Positions 1 through 6,997 of a stretch of DNA of 64,000 nucleotides are shown here, one piece after another; within the stretch, counting starts at the first letter, position 1, and the number at the start of each line of letters is the position of its first letter. Position numbers and translations under genes: made by a program. Source of the DNA: Cryobacterium aureum (GTDB lineage: Bacteria; Actinomycetota; Actinomycetes; Actinomycetales; Microbacteriaceae). The notes under the pieces were generated by a model. The model saw only the letters and a program-made list of their open reading frames with translations, ran no database searches and was not told the DNA's origin. The stretch spans positions 1-64,000 of the forward strand of contig NZ_PPTG01000038.1 of assembly GCF_002954245.1 (NCBI RefSeq). Reading direction: 5' to 3'.

Positions 1-1
1 C

Positions 2-112
2 GGCGTCTACTCCCGCGTCGCCGGCCGCCTACTCGCCCTCGCCGCCGGAATCTGGCACAACTGGCTCCTCGGAACTCCCAACAAACGATCCCTCATCGCC
101 TACGACCATTAG
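2..112 (+). CDS. IS982-family transposase, C-terminal end (partial)
   Basis: An open frame enters from the left edge and stops at 110-112. Its last 36 residues include the segments RVAGRLLALAAGIWHNW and KRSLIAYDH. From memory of the family this is the C-terminal tail of actinobacterial IS982-type DDE transposases, which commonly end in SLIAYDH or SLTAYDH. The catalytic region lies outside the window, so activity cannot be judged. No terminal inverted repeat could be recognised in the bases after the stop. It marks the left edge as a mobile-element boundary next to the repeat-rich surface protein. Confidence 0.75.
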   Translation, partial: GVYSRVAGRLLALAAGIWHNWLLGTPNKRSLIAYDH

Positions 113-399
113 GACTCACTCATCTAGGTATACCGGGTCAGCCCTTTTCACTACGCTGGGCCAGCGCGCGATGCCTCACCCACCGCGAACCGGGAACAAC
201 GCAATCGACGTTTGGTTCCGTCAGTGCCGGGCAACGCTAGCTCATGTCGTGCTGGCGTCACTGCGCATCGGGGACGCGCCCCCAGTGAGTGGGGGGATCG
301 GCGCCGGACAGGTCCCCGTAACTCTAGCGATCGCTAAGCTGGGCTCGGAGCGGGGGGGCACTCGTCGTTCTTTGCGCCCGGAACGAACGAAGGATTTTC
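113..399. other. Intergenic stretch without a convincing gene
   Basis: This 287-base gap lies between the transposase stop and the surface-protein start. It holds a perfect 12-bp palindrome TAGCGATCGCTA at 325-336, a G-run at about 350-358, and an AAGGA ribosome-binding site at 389-393 for the next gene. The right end of the insertion sequence should fall here, but I could not identify its terminal repeat. No recognised riboswitch fold is visible. Confidence 0.5.
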
Positions 400-1275
400 A
401 TGATGCGGTTGGCCCGAACGATGCTCACGGTGGCCCTGATCGGGACGCTGGCCGTGCTGCCGGGGATGACGGCGAGCGCCGCCGAGAAGGCCTGGGACCT
501 CCCGACGACGATCTCCGTCGCCGGCCAGAACGCGTACTCACCGCAGGTGGTGACTGATGGCACAACCATCACCATCACCTGGAACCACTTCGACGGCACC
601 AACTACGGAATCCAGACGGCATCCTCCACCGACGCCGGCGCCACCTGGAGCACCCCCACCACACTCTCCACCCCCGGCCAGGACGCGTCCGAACTGCAGG
701 CGGTGACTGATGGCACGACCATCACCGTCACCTGGAGCCGTTTCGACGGCACCACCGACGTCATCCAAACGGCATCCTCCACCGACGCCGGCGCCACCTG
801 GAGCGCCCCGACCACCCTCTCCACCCCCGGCCAGCGCGCGTACTCACCGCAGATCGTGACCGATGGAACAACCATCACCGTCACCTGGCGCCGCTTCGAC
901 GGCACCAACTACGGTATCCAGACGGCATCCTCCACCGACGTCGGAGCCACCTGGAGCACCCCCACCACACTCTCCACCCCCGGCCAGCGCGCGTACTCAC
1001 CGCAGATCGTGGCAGATGGCACAACCATCACCGTCACCTGGCAGTGCTTCGACGGCACCACCGACGTCATCCAGGTGTCTACGTTCACACGGATCCCGGC
1101 GCCGACGGACATCCCGACCGGCACCGCCACCACCACCACCACCACCACCACTGCGGCCTCGGCGGAGCTCGCGGCGACGGGCTCGGAGGGCGTGTTCACC
1201 ATGGGGCTGCTGGCGGCCGGGCTCTTAGCGGCCGGGCTATTGCTGGCCCGGGTTCGACGGCTCGCTCGCGCCTGA
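400..1275 (+). CDS. Secreted repeat protein with LAXTG-type sortase anchor
   Basis: A 291-residue exported surface protein. It has an N-terminal signal peptide with an ASA cleavage site near residue 27. The middle is built of 51-residue repeats (DGTTITVTW, FDGT and ASSTDAGATWS elements), each resembling a BNR/sialidase-like beta-propeller blade. A Thr tract coded by an ACC run follows. The end is a cell-wall sorting signal: LAATG at residues 257-261, a hydrophobic helix and an Arg-rich tail. LAXTG is the motif used by class E sortases of high-GC actinobacteria, so wall anchoring is likely. No catalytic residues of a sialidase can be identified, so the function (adhesion or glycan binding) is open. 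AAGGA stands 6 bases before the ATG. Confidence 0.8.
   Translation: MMRLARTMLTVALIGTLAVLPGMTASAAEKAWDLPTTISVAGQNAYSPQVVTDGTTITITWNHFDGTNYGIQTASSTDAGATWSTPTTLSTPGQDASELQAVTDGTTITVTWSRFDGTTDVIQTASSTDAGATWSAPTTLSTPGQRAYSPQIVTDGTTITVTWRRFDGTNYGIQTASSTDVGATWSTPTTLSTPGQRAYSPQIVADGTTITVTWQCFDGTTDVIQVSTFTRIPAPTDIPTGTATTTTTTTTAASAELAATGSEGVFTMGLLAAGLLAAGLLLARVRRLARA
521..1075 (+). repeat. Tandem 153-bp coding repeat, about 3.6 copies
   Basis: The word CCGGCCA recurs at 521, 674, 827 and 980, exactly 153 bases (51 codons) apart. Long stretches are nearly identical between units, for example GCGTACTCACCGCAG in units 1, 3 and 4. The last unit is cut short by the Thr-rich linker. The near-identity suggests recent expansion and unit number may vary between strains. 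Confidence 0.9.
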
Positions 1276-1451
1276 CGCCACACGGGCCCACCTGACCGGC
1301 TCAATTCGGTGCAGACGTGGCCACCACCGTCGTGGCCGCCACCATCGTGGTGCGGCGGTCATAAGAGGGTAGGTCACGCTGTCTCCTCCGGTTCGTTCCC
1401 AGAAATCGGTTCGATCGCAGATTTACGAACGGTGCATTGCGCAAACTCCCC

Positions 1452-1598
1452 GTGCCAGAATGGCCGGGTCACGTCGCAAACGATTTCGTGCAGGTGTTGC
1501 TCTGGCTGGAAACCGGCCCACGGTATGCCGTCGTGACCGCCCTCGAGGTGAGCGATATCGCAGCAACCGGCGAGAGCGAGTTTCAGATCACCGACTGA
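1452..1598 (+). CDS. Possible small ORF or gene remnant, unrecognised
   Basis: A GTG-started frame of 48 codons ends at 1596-1598. Its composition (LLWLETGPRYAVVTALEV) looks more like protein than like noise, and the frame is open upstream back to about 1364. There is no clear ribosome-binding site and I recognise no family. It may be the 3' remnant of a decayed gene in the 395-base gap between the surface protein and the Pr6Pr gene. Nothing else gene-like is seen in that gap. Confidence 0.25.
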   Translation: MPEWPGHVANDFVQVLLWLETGPRYAVVTALEVSDIAATGESEFQITD

Positions 1599-1635
1599 GG
1601 TCGGAGGCCGCCCGGCGCTGGCGTACCGTTAGCCT

Positions 1636-1674
1636 ATGACCGCGCGCACGAGCCTCGCCGGAGGGCGGCAATGA
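1636..1674 (+). CDS. Possible 12-codon upstream ORF overlapping the next start
   Basis: ATG at 1636 opens 12 codons and closes with TGA at 1672-1674, which overlaps the ATG of the Pr6Pr gene (ATGA). Its last codons carry the GGAGGG that serves as ribosome-binding site for the main gene. The arrangement would couple translation of the main gene to the leader. This is a sequence observation only; expression is not shown. Confidence 0.3.
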   Translation: MTARTSLAGGRQ

Positions 1675-2324
1675 GAGCGCGCACCGCGTTCGGCGTGGCG
1701 CGCCTCGGCCTGACGGCGGTGGGGCTGGTTGCGCTGGTCGGCTATTTTCAGTACACCCTCGGGGTCGCCGCGTTTGCGATGGCGAATTTCTTCAGCTATT
1801 TCACGGTGCAGAGCGCCATCGCATCGATTTTCGTCTTCCTGACGGCCGCCGTCGTCGCTCTGCGACGCCCCACCGACCCGGCCTGGCTCGACATGTTGCG
1901 CGCCATGGTGACGACCTACATTCTGGTCTCCGGCGTGGTCTACGGCATCATCGTCTGGCAGTCCTCCGGCGCGAACTATTCCATCGAAGTGCCGTGGTCG
2001 AGCCAGTTGCTGCACTTCGTGATTCCGGTCTTCGCCCTCATCGACTGGATCGTCGACCCGTTCAAGGCACGCCTGCCGTGGAAATATCTCAGCTGGGCCA
2101 TCGTGTTTCCGGTGTTCTGGCTGGTCTTCACCCTCATTCGTGGGCCGATCGTGGGCTGGTACCCCTACTTCTTTCTCGATGCCCGTCAGGTGAGCGGCCC
2201 CGGCGAGACCGTGTCCTACTGCCTGATCATCGTGCTGATCATCACGAGCATCGCGGCCCTGCTCACCGGGATTACGCGATTGAAACGGATGCCGCACCAC
2301 CGACTTCCGTACTGGCGCCCTTGA
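1671..2324 (+). CDS. Pr6Pr-family integral membrane protein
   Basis: A 217-residue protein with about six hydrophobic helices. Conserved-looking polar positions sit in the helices (FFSYFTVQS near residue 40, VPWSSQLLHFVIPVFALIDW in the middle, WYPYFFLD near the fourth loop), which matches the Pr6Pr (FAR-17a/AIG1-like) family of bacterial membrane proteins. The biochemical role of bacterial members is not established. Distant eukaryotic relatives hydrolyse fatty-acid esters of hydroxy fatty acids. GGAGGGCGG precedes the ATG. It is convergent with the amine oxidase gene, 33 bases away, and no strong terminator was seen between them. Confidence 0.75.
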   Translation: MRARTAFGVARLGLTAVGLVALVGYFQYTLGVAAFAMANFFSYFTVQSAIASIFVFLTAAVVALRRPTDPAWLDMLRAMVTTYILVSGVVYGIIVWQSSGANYSIEVPWSSQLLHFVIPVFALIDWIVDPFKARLPWKYLSWAIVFPVFWLVFTLIRGPIVGWYPYFFLDARQVSGPGETVSYCLIIVLIITSIAALLTGITRLKRMPHHRLPYWRP

Positions 2325-2357
2325 GCTGTTCAACTGTTCAGCTGTTTAGCTGCACTG

Positions 2358-3767
2358 CTACTGGTCGGGTACGGCGAGGAACGGCTCGAGCGCGGTGAGC
2401 GCCGCCGCGAGAAAGGCCTCGTCGTCGAGTTCGCTCAGGCGGGTCGCGTTTTCGGCGGCGATCAGCCCCATCAGAACGGGCTCGCCGGTCAGCGGCATCA
2501 TGTTGATCCAGACCGGAAAGTCGGCGTCTTCACCGACGATGGTCCAGAGACGGGCGGACGTCTCCCAGAACGGCGCGTCAAACCGCAACCAGATCTTGTC
2601 GACCACGCCCATACCGAGCGCGCCGATGGCACCGCGATGGGCGAACGGAAGCGCCGGCGAGAATTCGATGGCCGCGTCCTTCAGCACACCGAGCGGCACG
2701 GTCACGATCACCCGATCGGCGGACAGCGACTCGCCGGTACCGAGGCGCAGGCTCACGCCATCGTCGTCGTGGGCCACGCGATTGACCACACTCGAGAGCA
2801 GCAGCTCGAGGCCTTCCGCGTCGCCGGCGAGCAGGGTTGAGTATCCGCCCAGCACGATCTGGTCATCGTCGGCGCTCGCACTATCGGTCGTGTACCAGGC
2901 CGATTGCTGGCTCGGTGTGGCCCCGGTTTCGACCTTGAGTTTCGTGGCGATCTCGTACTCGAGCCAGTCGGCATCCGAGAGGCCTTCGGCGTTCGGAGTC
3001 TTCGACAGGCTGGCTTCGCCCGAATCGACCAGGGCACGTTCTACCGAGACATCCTGCTGCTGATTGGCCGCCCAGCTGAGGGCGCCGGCGACGGCCTGAG
3101 TGCCAAGTGGTGATACCTCGACGACCTCCCCGGCGCGGGTTCGCACCTCGGGCGTACGCACGAACGGTAGTAGCTTCACTCCAAGAGCGGTGAGCTCGTC
3201 GTCCAGAAAACTGTCGGCGGTGTTGTGCACGAACGAGGGACCACGTTCGATCGGAAATGGCCAGTCGGCGCTGACGGTATCGATGCGCCCACCAATGCGG
3301 TCGCGCGCCTCAATCACGACCACGTTGAAGCCGTCGTTGACGAGTTCCCTGGCCGCCGTTATCCCGGCAATTCCGGCACCGACAATCGTGATGCGTTCCC
3401 CCGGAGCCGCGATGTCTCGCACCTGGCTGGCCGCCAGCAGGCCGGAGGCGCGGGCACCCTGCACGGTACCGGGCTCATCAGCCGCAGTGGCTTCACCGGC
3501 GAAGAACACTCGGGCGTCGACTGCCTGGCCGAGGGCAGCTCGGTGCTCGGGAGTGGCGCCGACGGCGGCGTAGCTGAATGATCCACGGGAGAAGGGGTCG
3601 GTCGACCAGTTGGTTCTGGAGACCGTGAGCGGCTGCGGAACCAGCGAGGGGGTGAGCGTGGTGGGCGACGGGGATGTCGTCGGCACCGGCGCCGGCGCCA
3701 CGCACGCTGCGAGGGCCAAGACGGAAAAACCCGACGCTGTGCCGAGCAGAAAAGTGCGCCGCTTCAC
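2358..3767 (-). CDS. Flavin amine oxidase lipoprotein with circularly permuted domain order
   Basis: A 469-residue exported FAD-dependent amine oxidase of the monoamine-oxidase/polyamine-oxidase family. It starts at a GTG with an MKRRTFLLGTASGF leader and a lipobox ending at Cys22. The nucleotide-binding GAGIAG lies at residues 130-135, followed by EARDRIGGR (153-161), yet residues 51-116 already carry the segments that normally close this family: TDPFSRGSFSY, FFAGEAT, and PGTVQGARASG. The protein then ends at the EPFLAVPDQ helix, just where the canonical C-terminal part should continue. Total length without the leader (about 430) equals a whole oxidase, so nothing is missing; the parts are reordered. 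Function as an amine oxidase is inferred and the substrate is unknown. Confidence 0.8.
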   Translation of the reverse strand: MKRRTFLLGTASGFSVLALAACVAPAPVPTTSPSPTTLTPSLVPQPLTVSRTNWSTDPFSRGSFSYAAVGATPEHRAALGQAVDARVFFAGEATAADEPGTVQGARASGLLAASQVRDIAAPGERITIVGAGIAGITAARELVNDGFNVVVIEARDRIGGRIDTVSADWPFPIERGPSFVHNTADSFLDDELTALGVKLLPFVRTPEVRTRAGEVVEVSPLGTQAVAGALSWAANQQQDVSVERALVDSGEASLSKTPNAEGLSDADWLEYEIATKLKVETGATPSQQSAWYTTDSASADDDQIVLGGYSTLLAGDAEGLELLLSSVVNRVAHDDDGVSLRLGTGESLSADRVIVTVPLGVLKDAAIEFSPALPFAHRGAIGALGMGVVDKIWLRFDAPFWETSARLWTIVGEDADFPVWINMMPLTGEPVLMGLIAAENATRLSELDDEAFLAAALTALEPFLAVPDQ

Positions 3768-3863
3768 GATCGGTCTGCTTCAGAACGGCGGATCCCGGGC
3801 GCGCGCCCGGAGTGCTTCAGTACTGCGCCAGTCATGAGACCAAACTACCGCAGACCGTGCAGC

Positions 3864-3911
3864 TTGACATTTTCCGCTCAAGGTAGTTAGTTAGTTACAT
3901 GACCAACTAAC
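3864..3911 (+). promoter_or_regulatory. Promoter and operator of the GntR/ABC operon
   Basis: A consensus -35 TTGACA (3864-3869) is followed at -10 distance by the repeated TTAG tract 3884-3897. An inverted repeat GTTAGTT (3890-3896) and AACTAAC (3905-3911), with an 8-base spacer, covers the expected -10 and transcription start. A YtrA-type GntR regulator is encoded directly downstream, so autorepression through this site is likely (inference). Confidence 0.65.
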
Positions 3912-3956
3912 CCGTGAACCGAAGCGGGCGCAGCATCCACTGAAAGCAGGCAGTCC

Positions 3957-4337
3957 TTGATCGAAGCGGGCAAACCGATCTTCGTGCAGATCGCGGAGCA
4001 GATCGAGAACGACATCATCGATGGCGTCATCGAGGAGGAGACTCCCGTGCCCTCGACCAACGAGTTCGCGGTCTTTCACCGCATCAACCCGGCGACCGCC
4101 GGCAAGGGCGTCAACCGCCTGGTCGAAGACGGAATTCTTTACAAGAGGCGAGGAATAGGGATGTTCGTAGCAACCGGAGCCCGGCAACGGCTGGTCGACG
4201 CCCGCACCGATCAGTTTCGGGCCAACTTTGTCGGCCCGCTGCTGAGTGAAGCCGCCAAACTCGGCATCACCGCCGAGCAGGTCGCCAGCATGATCAACGC
4301 AGAATCCGTGACCGACAGAAATGCGAGCAACTCATGA
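3957..4337 (+). CDS. GntR-family (YtrA subfamily) transcriptional repressor
   Basis: A 126-residue regulator: an N-terminal winged helix (KPIFVQIAEQIENDII near residue 6, VPSTNEFAVFHRINPATAGK in the recognition helix region, RRGIGMFV in the wing) and a short helical tail of about 45 residues without a ligand domain. This is the YtrA architecture, whose members sit at the head of ABC transporter operons. The start is TTG at 3957 after AAAGCAGG; no better in-frame start exists. The gene overlaps the ATPase gene by ATGA, so the two are translationally coupled. Confidence 0.88.
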   Translation: MIEAGKPIFVQIAEQIENDIIDGVIEEETPVPSTNEFAVFHRINPATAGKGVNRLVEDGILYKRRGIGMFVATGARQRLVDARTDQFRANFVGPLLSEAAKLGITAEQVASMINAESVTDRNASNS

Positions 4338-5254
4338 ACCTCACCGAACCGGCCGTGCGCGTCACCGGCCTCACCAAGAAATTTGGTGCTTTCGCCGCGA
4401 TCGACGATGTGAGTTTCACGGTCGAGACCAACAAAATCTATGGCTTGCTCGGCCGCAATGGTGCGGGCAAGACCACCCTCATGCAACTGCTCACCGGGCA
4501 ACAATTCGCCACCAGCGGCACCCTCGAGGTGTTCGGAGCTTCGCCGGTTGAGAATGCACGGGTGCTGCAGTCGCTGTGTTTCATCAAGGAAACCCAGAAG
4601 TATCCGGACAGCTTTCGGCCGGAGCACGTGCTCGCGAGTGCGCCGTGGTTTTTCGCCAATTGGGACGCGGACTTCGCGGCCAGCCTGGCCCAAGATTTTC
4701 GGCTGCCCCTCAACCGCCCGATCAAGAAGCTCTCCCGCGGGCAGCTCTCAGCGGTCGGCGTGATCGTTGGGCTCGCCTCGCGCGCCCCGCTCACCTTCTT
4801 CGATGAGCCTTACCTTGGGCTCGACGCGGTCGCGCGGCAGATCTTCTACGATCGCCTGCTCGAGGACTATGCCGAGCATCCGCGCACCATCATTCTGTCG
4901 ACGCACCTCATCGACGAGGTCAGCAACCTGCTCGAACACGTTCTCGTCATCGACGAGGGTCGCATTCTCATGGACCAGGACGCCGACGAGTTGCGCGGCT
5001 CCGCGAGTACCGTCGTGGGCAAGAAGACGGATGTCGATGCTTTCGTCGCCGGCCGCGACATCATTTCTCGAGATGGTATCGGCGGGCTAGCTTCGGTGAC
5101 CGTCACGGGCCTCAGCGAGGCCGAACGAGCCGCCGCCCGCACCGCCGGGCTCGAGCTCTCCCCCGTGTCGCTGCAGCAGCTGATCGTGCAGCGTACGACG
5201 AGCACCACCTCTGAAACTGCGAGCACGACCGACGCTTGGAGCGCACGCTCATGA
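4334..5254 (+). CDS. ABC transporter ATP-binding protein (YtrA-associated)
   Basis: A 306-residue ABC ATPase. Walker A is GRNGAGKTT (near residue 41), the signature LSRGQ replaces LSGGQ, Walker B is LTFFDEPYLGLD, and the switch His lies in STHLIDEV. A C-terminal extension of about 90 residues follows. It pairs with the membrane protein encoded next, whose ATG overlaps this stop by four bases. YtrA-linked exporters are often induced by cell-wall-active compounds; the substrate here is not shown. Confidence 0.9.
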   Translation: MNLTEPAVRVTGLTKKFGAFAAIDDVSFTVETNKIYGLLGRNGAGKTTLMQLLTGQQFATSGTLEVFGASPVENARVLQSLCFIKETQKYPDSFRPEHVLASAPWFFANWDADFAASLAQDFRLPLNRPIKKLSRGQLSAVGVIVGLASRAPLTFFDEPYLGLDAVARQIFYDRLLEDYAEHPRTIILSTHLIDEVSNLLEHVLVIDEGRILMDQDADELRGSASTVVGKKTDVDAFVAGRDIISRDGIGGLASVTVTGLSEAERAAARTAGLELSPVSLQQLIVQRTTSTTSETASTTDAWSARS

Positions 5255-6027
5255 CCGCTTTGTTGACCGGCACCGCGACATCCGTACACCCGCGTAGTGC
5301 CCCGGCGCGCATCTGGAACGTGGTGCGGCTGCACCTCGTCGACCGCCGCACTTACATCGGCATTCCGTGGCTGATCGCCGGGATGGCCTTCGTGGTCACA
5401 GTTTTCATGGCCCAAATCATCGGCTTCACGACCGGCGGCCTCGGTACCGCCGACGCCATCGCGGGTCAGCGGTACAGCTGGGCTGTGCTGGCTCCGCAGG
5501 GGTACCTGATCGCAGTCGGCGTGCAGGCCATCTCGTTCGGGTTTCCGCTCGCGCTTGGTTTCGGCGTGACTCGGCGGGACTTTTACCTCGGTACCGCGCT
5601 GCTGTTCGTGCTGATCTCGGCCGCGAACGCACTGGCTTTCGCCGTGCTGACCCAGCTCGAACAGCTGACCGACGGCTGGTTCATCGACACCTACATGTTC
5701 AACGCGATCTGGCTCGGCATCGACGGTTTCTGGGTCGACCTGTTCTCCTTCTTCGTGATGCAGCTGCTGGTGTTCTTCATCGGCGCGTCGATCGCGACCA
5801 TCTACATGCGCTGGCGCATGCCCGGCATGCTCATATTCTGGAGCGCTCTGGCTTTGGCCATCGTCGGCACCGTCACGATCATCACTTTCACGAGCAACTG
5901 GCCCGCCGTCGGCCTCTGGTACGGCGCGCAGGGCATCGCGGGTATCTTCGCCTGGCTGCTGGTCCCTGCCGCTGCAGCCGGCTTCGGCGGTTTCCTCGCC
6001 CTGCGCCGAGCCACCCCGAAGAACTAG
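5251..6027 (+). CDS. ABC transporter membrane subunit
   Basis: A 258-residue protein with about six hydrophobic segments (for example AGMAFVVTVFMAQIIGF, GVQAISFGFPLALGFG, SALALAIVGTVTIITF). No binding-protein-dependent EAA loop is present, consistent with an ABC-2-like exporter half. The ATG at 5251 overlaps the ATPase stop as ATGA, so I prefer it over the TTG at 5236. It is the last gene of the regulator-ATPase-permease operon and ends three bases before the convergent SDR gene. Confidence 0.8.
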   Translation: MTALLTGTATSVHPRSAPARIWNVVRLHLVDRRTYIGIPWLIAGMAFVVTVFMAQIIGFTTGGLGTADAIAGQRYSWAVLAPQGYLIAVGVQAISFGFPLALGFGVTRRDFYLGTALLFVLISAANALAFAVLTQLEQLTDGWFIDTYMFNAIWLGIDGFWVDLFSFFVMQLLVFFIGASIATIYMRWRMPGMLIFWSALALAIVGTVTIITFTSNWPAVGLWYGAQGIAGIFAWLLVPAAAAGFGGFLALRRATPKN

Positions 6028-6030
6028 AGG

Positions 6031-6834
6031 TCAGGCCGGGCGGCGCTCCTCGGCCACGGAGTTGCCGCCGTCGACGACGATCACCTGCCCGGTGACATAG
6101 GAAGCGCCGGGAGAGGCGAGGAACGCGATAACGGATGCGACCTCCCCCGGCGTGCCGCTGCGCCCGGCCGGAACGAGCGCACCTTCGAGGGCCTCGCTCG
6201 TGAGCTGGGAGCCGGTCGCGATCCAGCCGGGAGCCACGGCGTTGGACGTGATGCCGAACTCGGCCTCATCGACGGCGAGGGCTCGGGTCAGCCCGACCAA
6301 GCCGGCCTTGGCCGCTGCGTAGGCGACGTCGCCCCGGCTCGCCATAATCGTTCCGCTCACACTCGACACCGTAACTATGCGGCCCCAGCCCGCTGCGCGC
6401 ATGAACCCGATCACGGCGCGCGTAGCGTGAAATGCCGTCGACAGGTTGATGGCGAGCCCGTGGGCCCAGTCGTCGGGGCTGGTGAGAATGTCGCCGTGGC
6501 CCATCTCGGCGTCGCCGACGGCGACCATACCGGCGTTGTTCACGAGGATCGTCGGTTCGAGCGTGCCCGCCGTGAGGGCCGCCTGAAGTTTTGCGGCGCC
6601 CACGGCCGAGTCGAGGGTGCAGACGATTCCGACGGCGCCCCGGCCGTCGGCGGTGAGTTCGGCTGCTCGGTCGTGTACCCGCGCCGTCGTGCCGGTGAGA
6701 ATCACCCGGGCGCCAAGTTCACCGAGCATCCGTGCTGCTGCGAAGCCGATGCCGGTGGCGCTGCCCGCCCCGGTGACGAGCGCGGTGCGTCCGCCGAGGT
6801 CGAGGGCGGCTGGGAGCGCGGGTGCAGGAGTCAT
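6031..6834 (-). CDS. Short-chain dehydrogenase/reductase
   Basis: A 267-residue NAD(P)-dependent oxidoreductase of the classical SDR family, resembling FabG-like 3-oxoacyl reductases. It has the glycine motif TGAGSATGIG (21-30), NNAG (99-102), catalytic Ser158, Tyr172 and Lys176, and the typical C-terminal YVTGQVIVVDGG. The glycine loop has two extra residues compared with TGxxxGIG. The substrate cannot be told. A TAACCT -10 hexamer six bases before the ATG suggests leaderless expression. Confidence 0.9.
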   Translation of the reverse strand: MTPAPALPAALDLGGRTALVTGAGSATGIGFAAARMLGELGARVILTGTTARVHDRAAELTADGRGAVGIVCTLDSAVGAAKLQAALTAGTLEPTILVNNAGMVAVGDAEMGHGDILTSPDDWAHGLAINLSTAFHATRAVIGFMRAAGWGRIVTVSSVSGTIMASRGDVAYAAAKAGLVGLTRALAVDEAEFGITSNAVAPGWIATGSQLTSEALEGALVPAGRSGTPGEVASVIAFLASPGASYVTGQVIVVDGGNSVAEERRPA

Positions 6835-6840
6835 GGCGTC

Positions 6841-6846
6841 AGGTTA
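6841..6846 (-). promoter_or_regulatory. -10 hexamer TAACCT, six bases before the SDR start
   Basis: Read on the minus strand, TAACCT is followed by six bases and the ATG at 6834, leaving no room for a ribosome-binding site: a leaderless arrangement. Confidence 0.5.
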
Positions 6847-6861
6847 GCGCTCCCGCACCCC

Positions 6862-6968
6862 GTGCATAACTCCGGCAAATTGTGATCGGCGAGAAGCGGA
6901 TGCCCTGCGGTGACCCGGAATTCCGCCCAACTTTTCTGCCGCGGCTTCAAATTGCAGGAGTTATGCAC
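6862..6968. repeat. 107-bp element bounded by 21-bp imperfect inverted repeats
   Basis: The arms 6862-6882 (starting GTGCATAACTCC) and 6948-6968 (ending GGAGTTATGCAC) are inverted copies with two mismatches, separated by 65 bases that code for nothing obvious. It sits in the only gap between two same-strand genes, downstream of the methyltransferase and upstream of the SDR promoter. It looks like a REP-type doublet or miniature transposable element, and it could also act as a terminator. No target-site duplication is evident. Confidence 0.55.
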
Positions 6969-6997
6969 AGACCCGGACGAATTTTGGGCCTGACGCG

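Noticed and set aside
113-399. Possible riboswitch before the surface-protein gene
   Set aside because: G-rich and palindromic pieces are present, but no consensus core of a known class (cyclic-di-AMP, cobalamin and others) could be found.
521-1075. Regular repeats considered as a CRISPR array
   Set aside because: The period is 153 bases with no unique spacers, and the repeats are in frame within a surface protein.
1309-1536. 75-residue frame starting MQTWPPP
   Set aside because: Pro/Trp/Cys-rich composition, no ribosome-binding site, and a neighbouring frame looks more protein-like.
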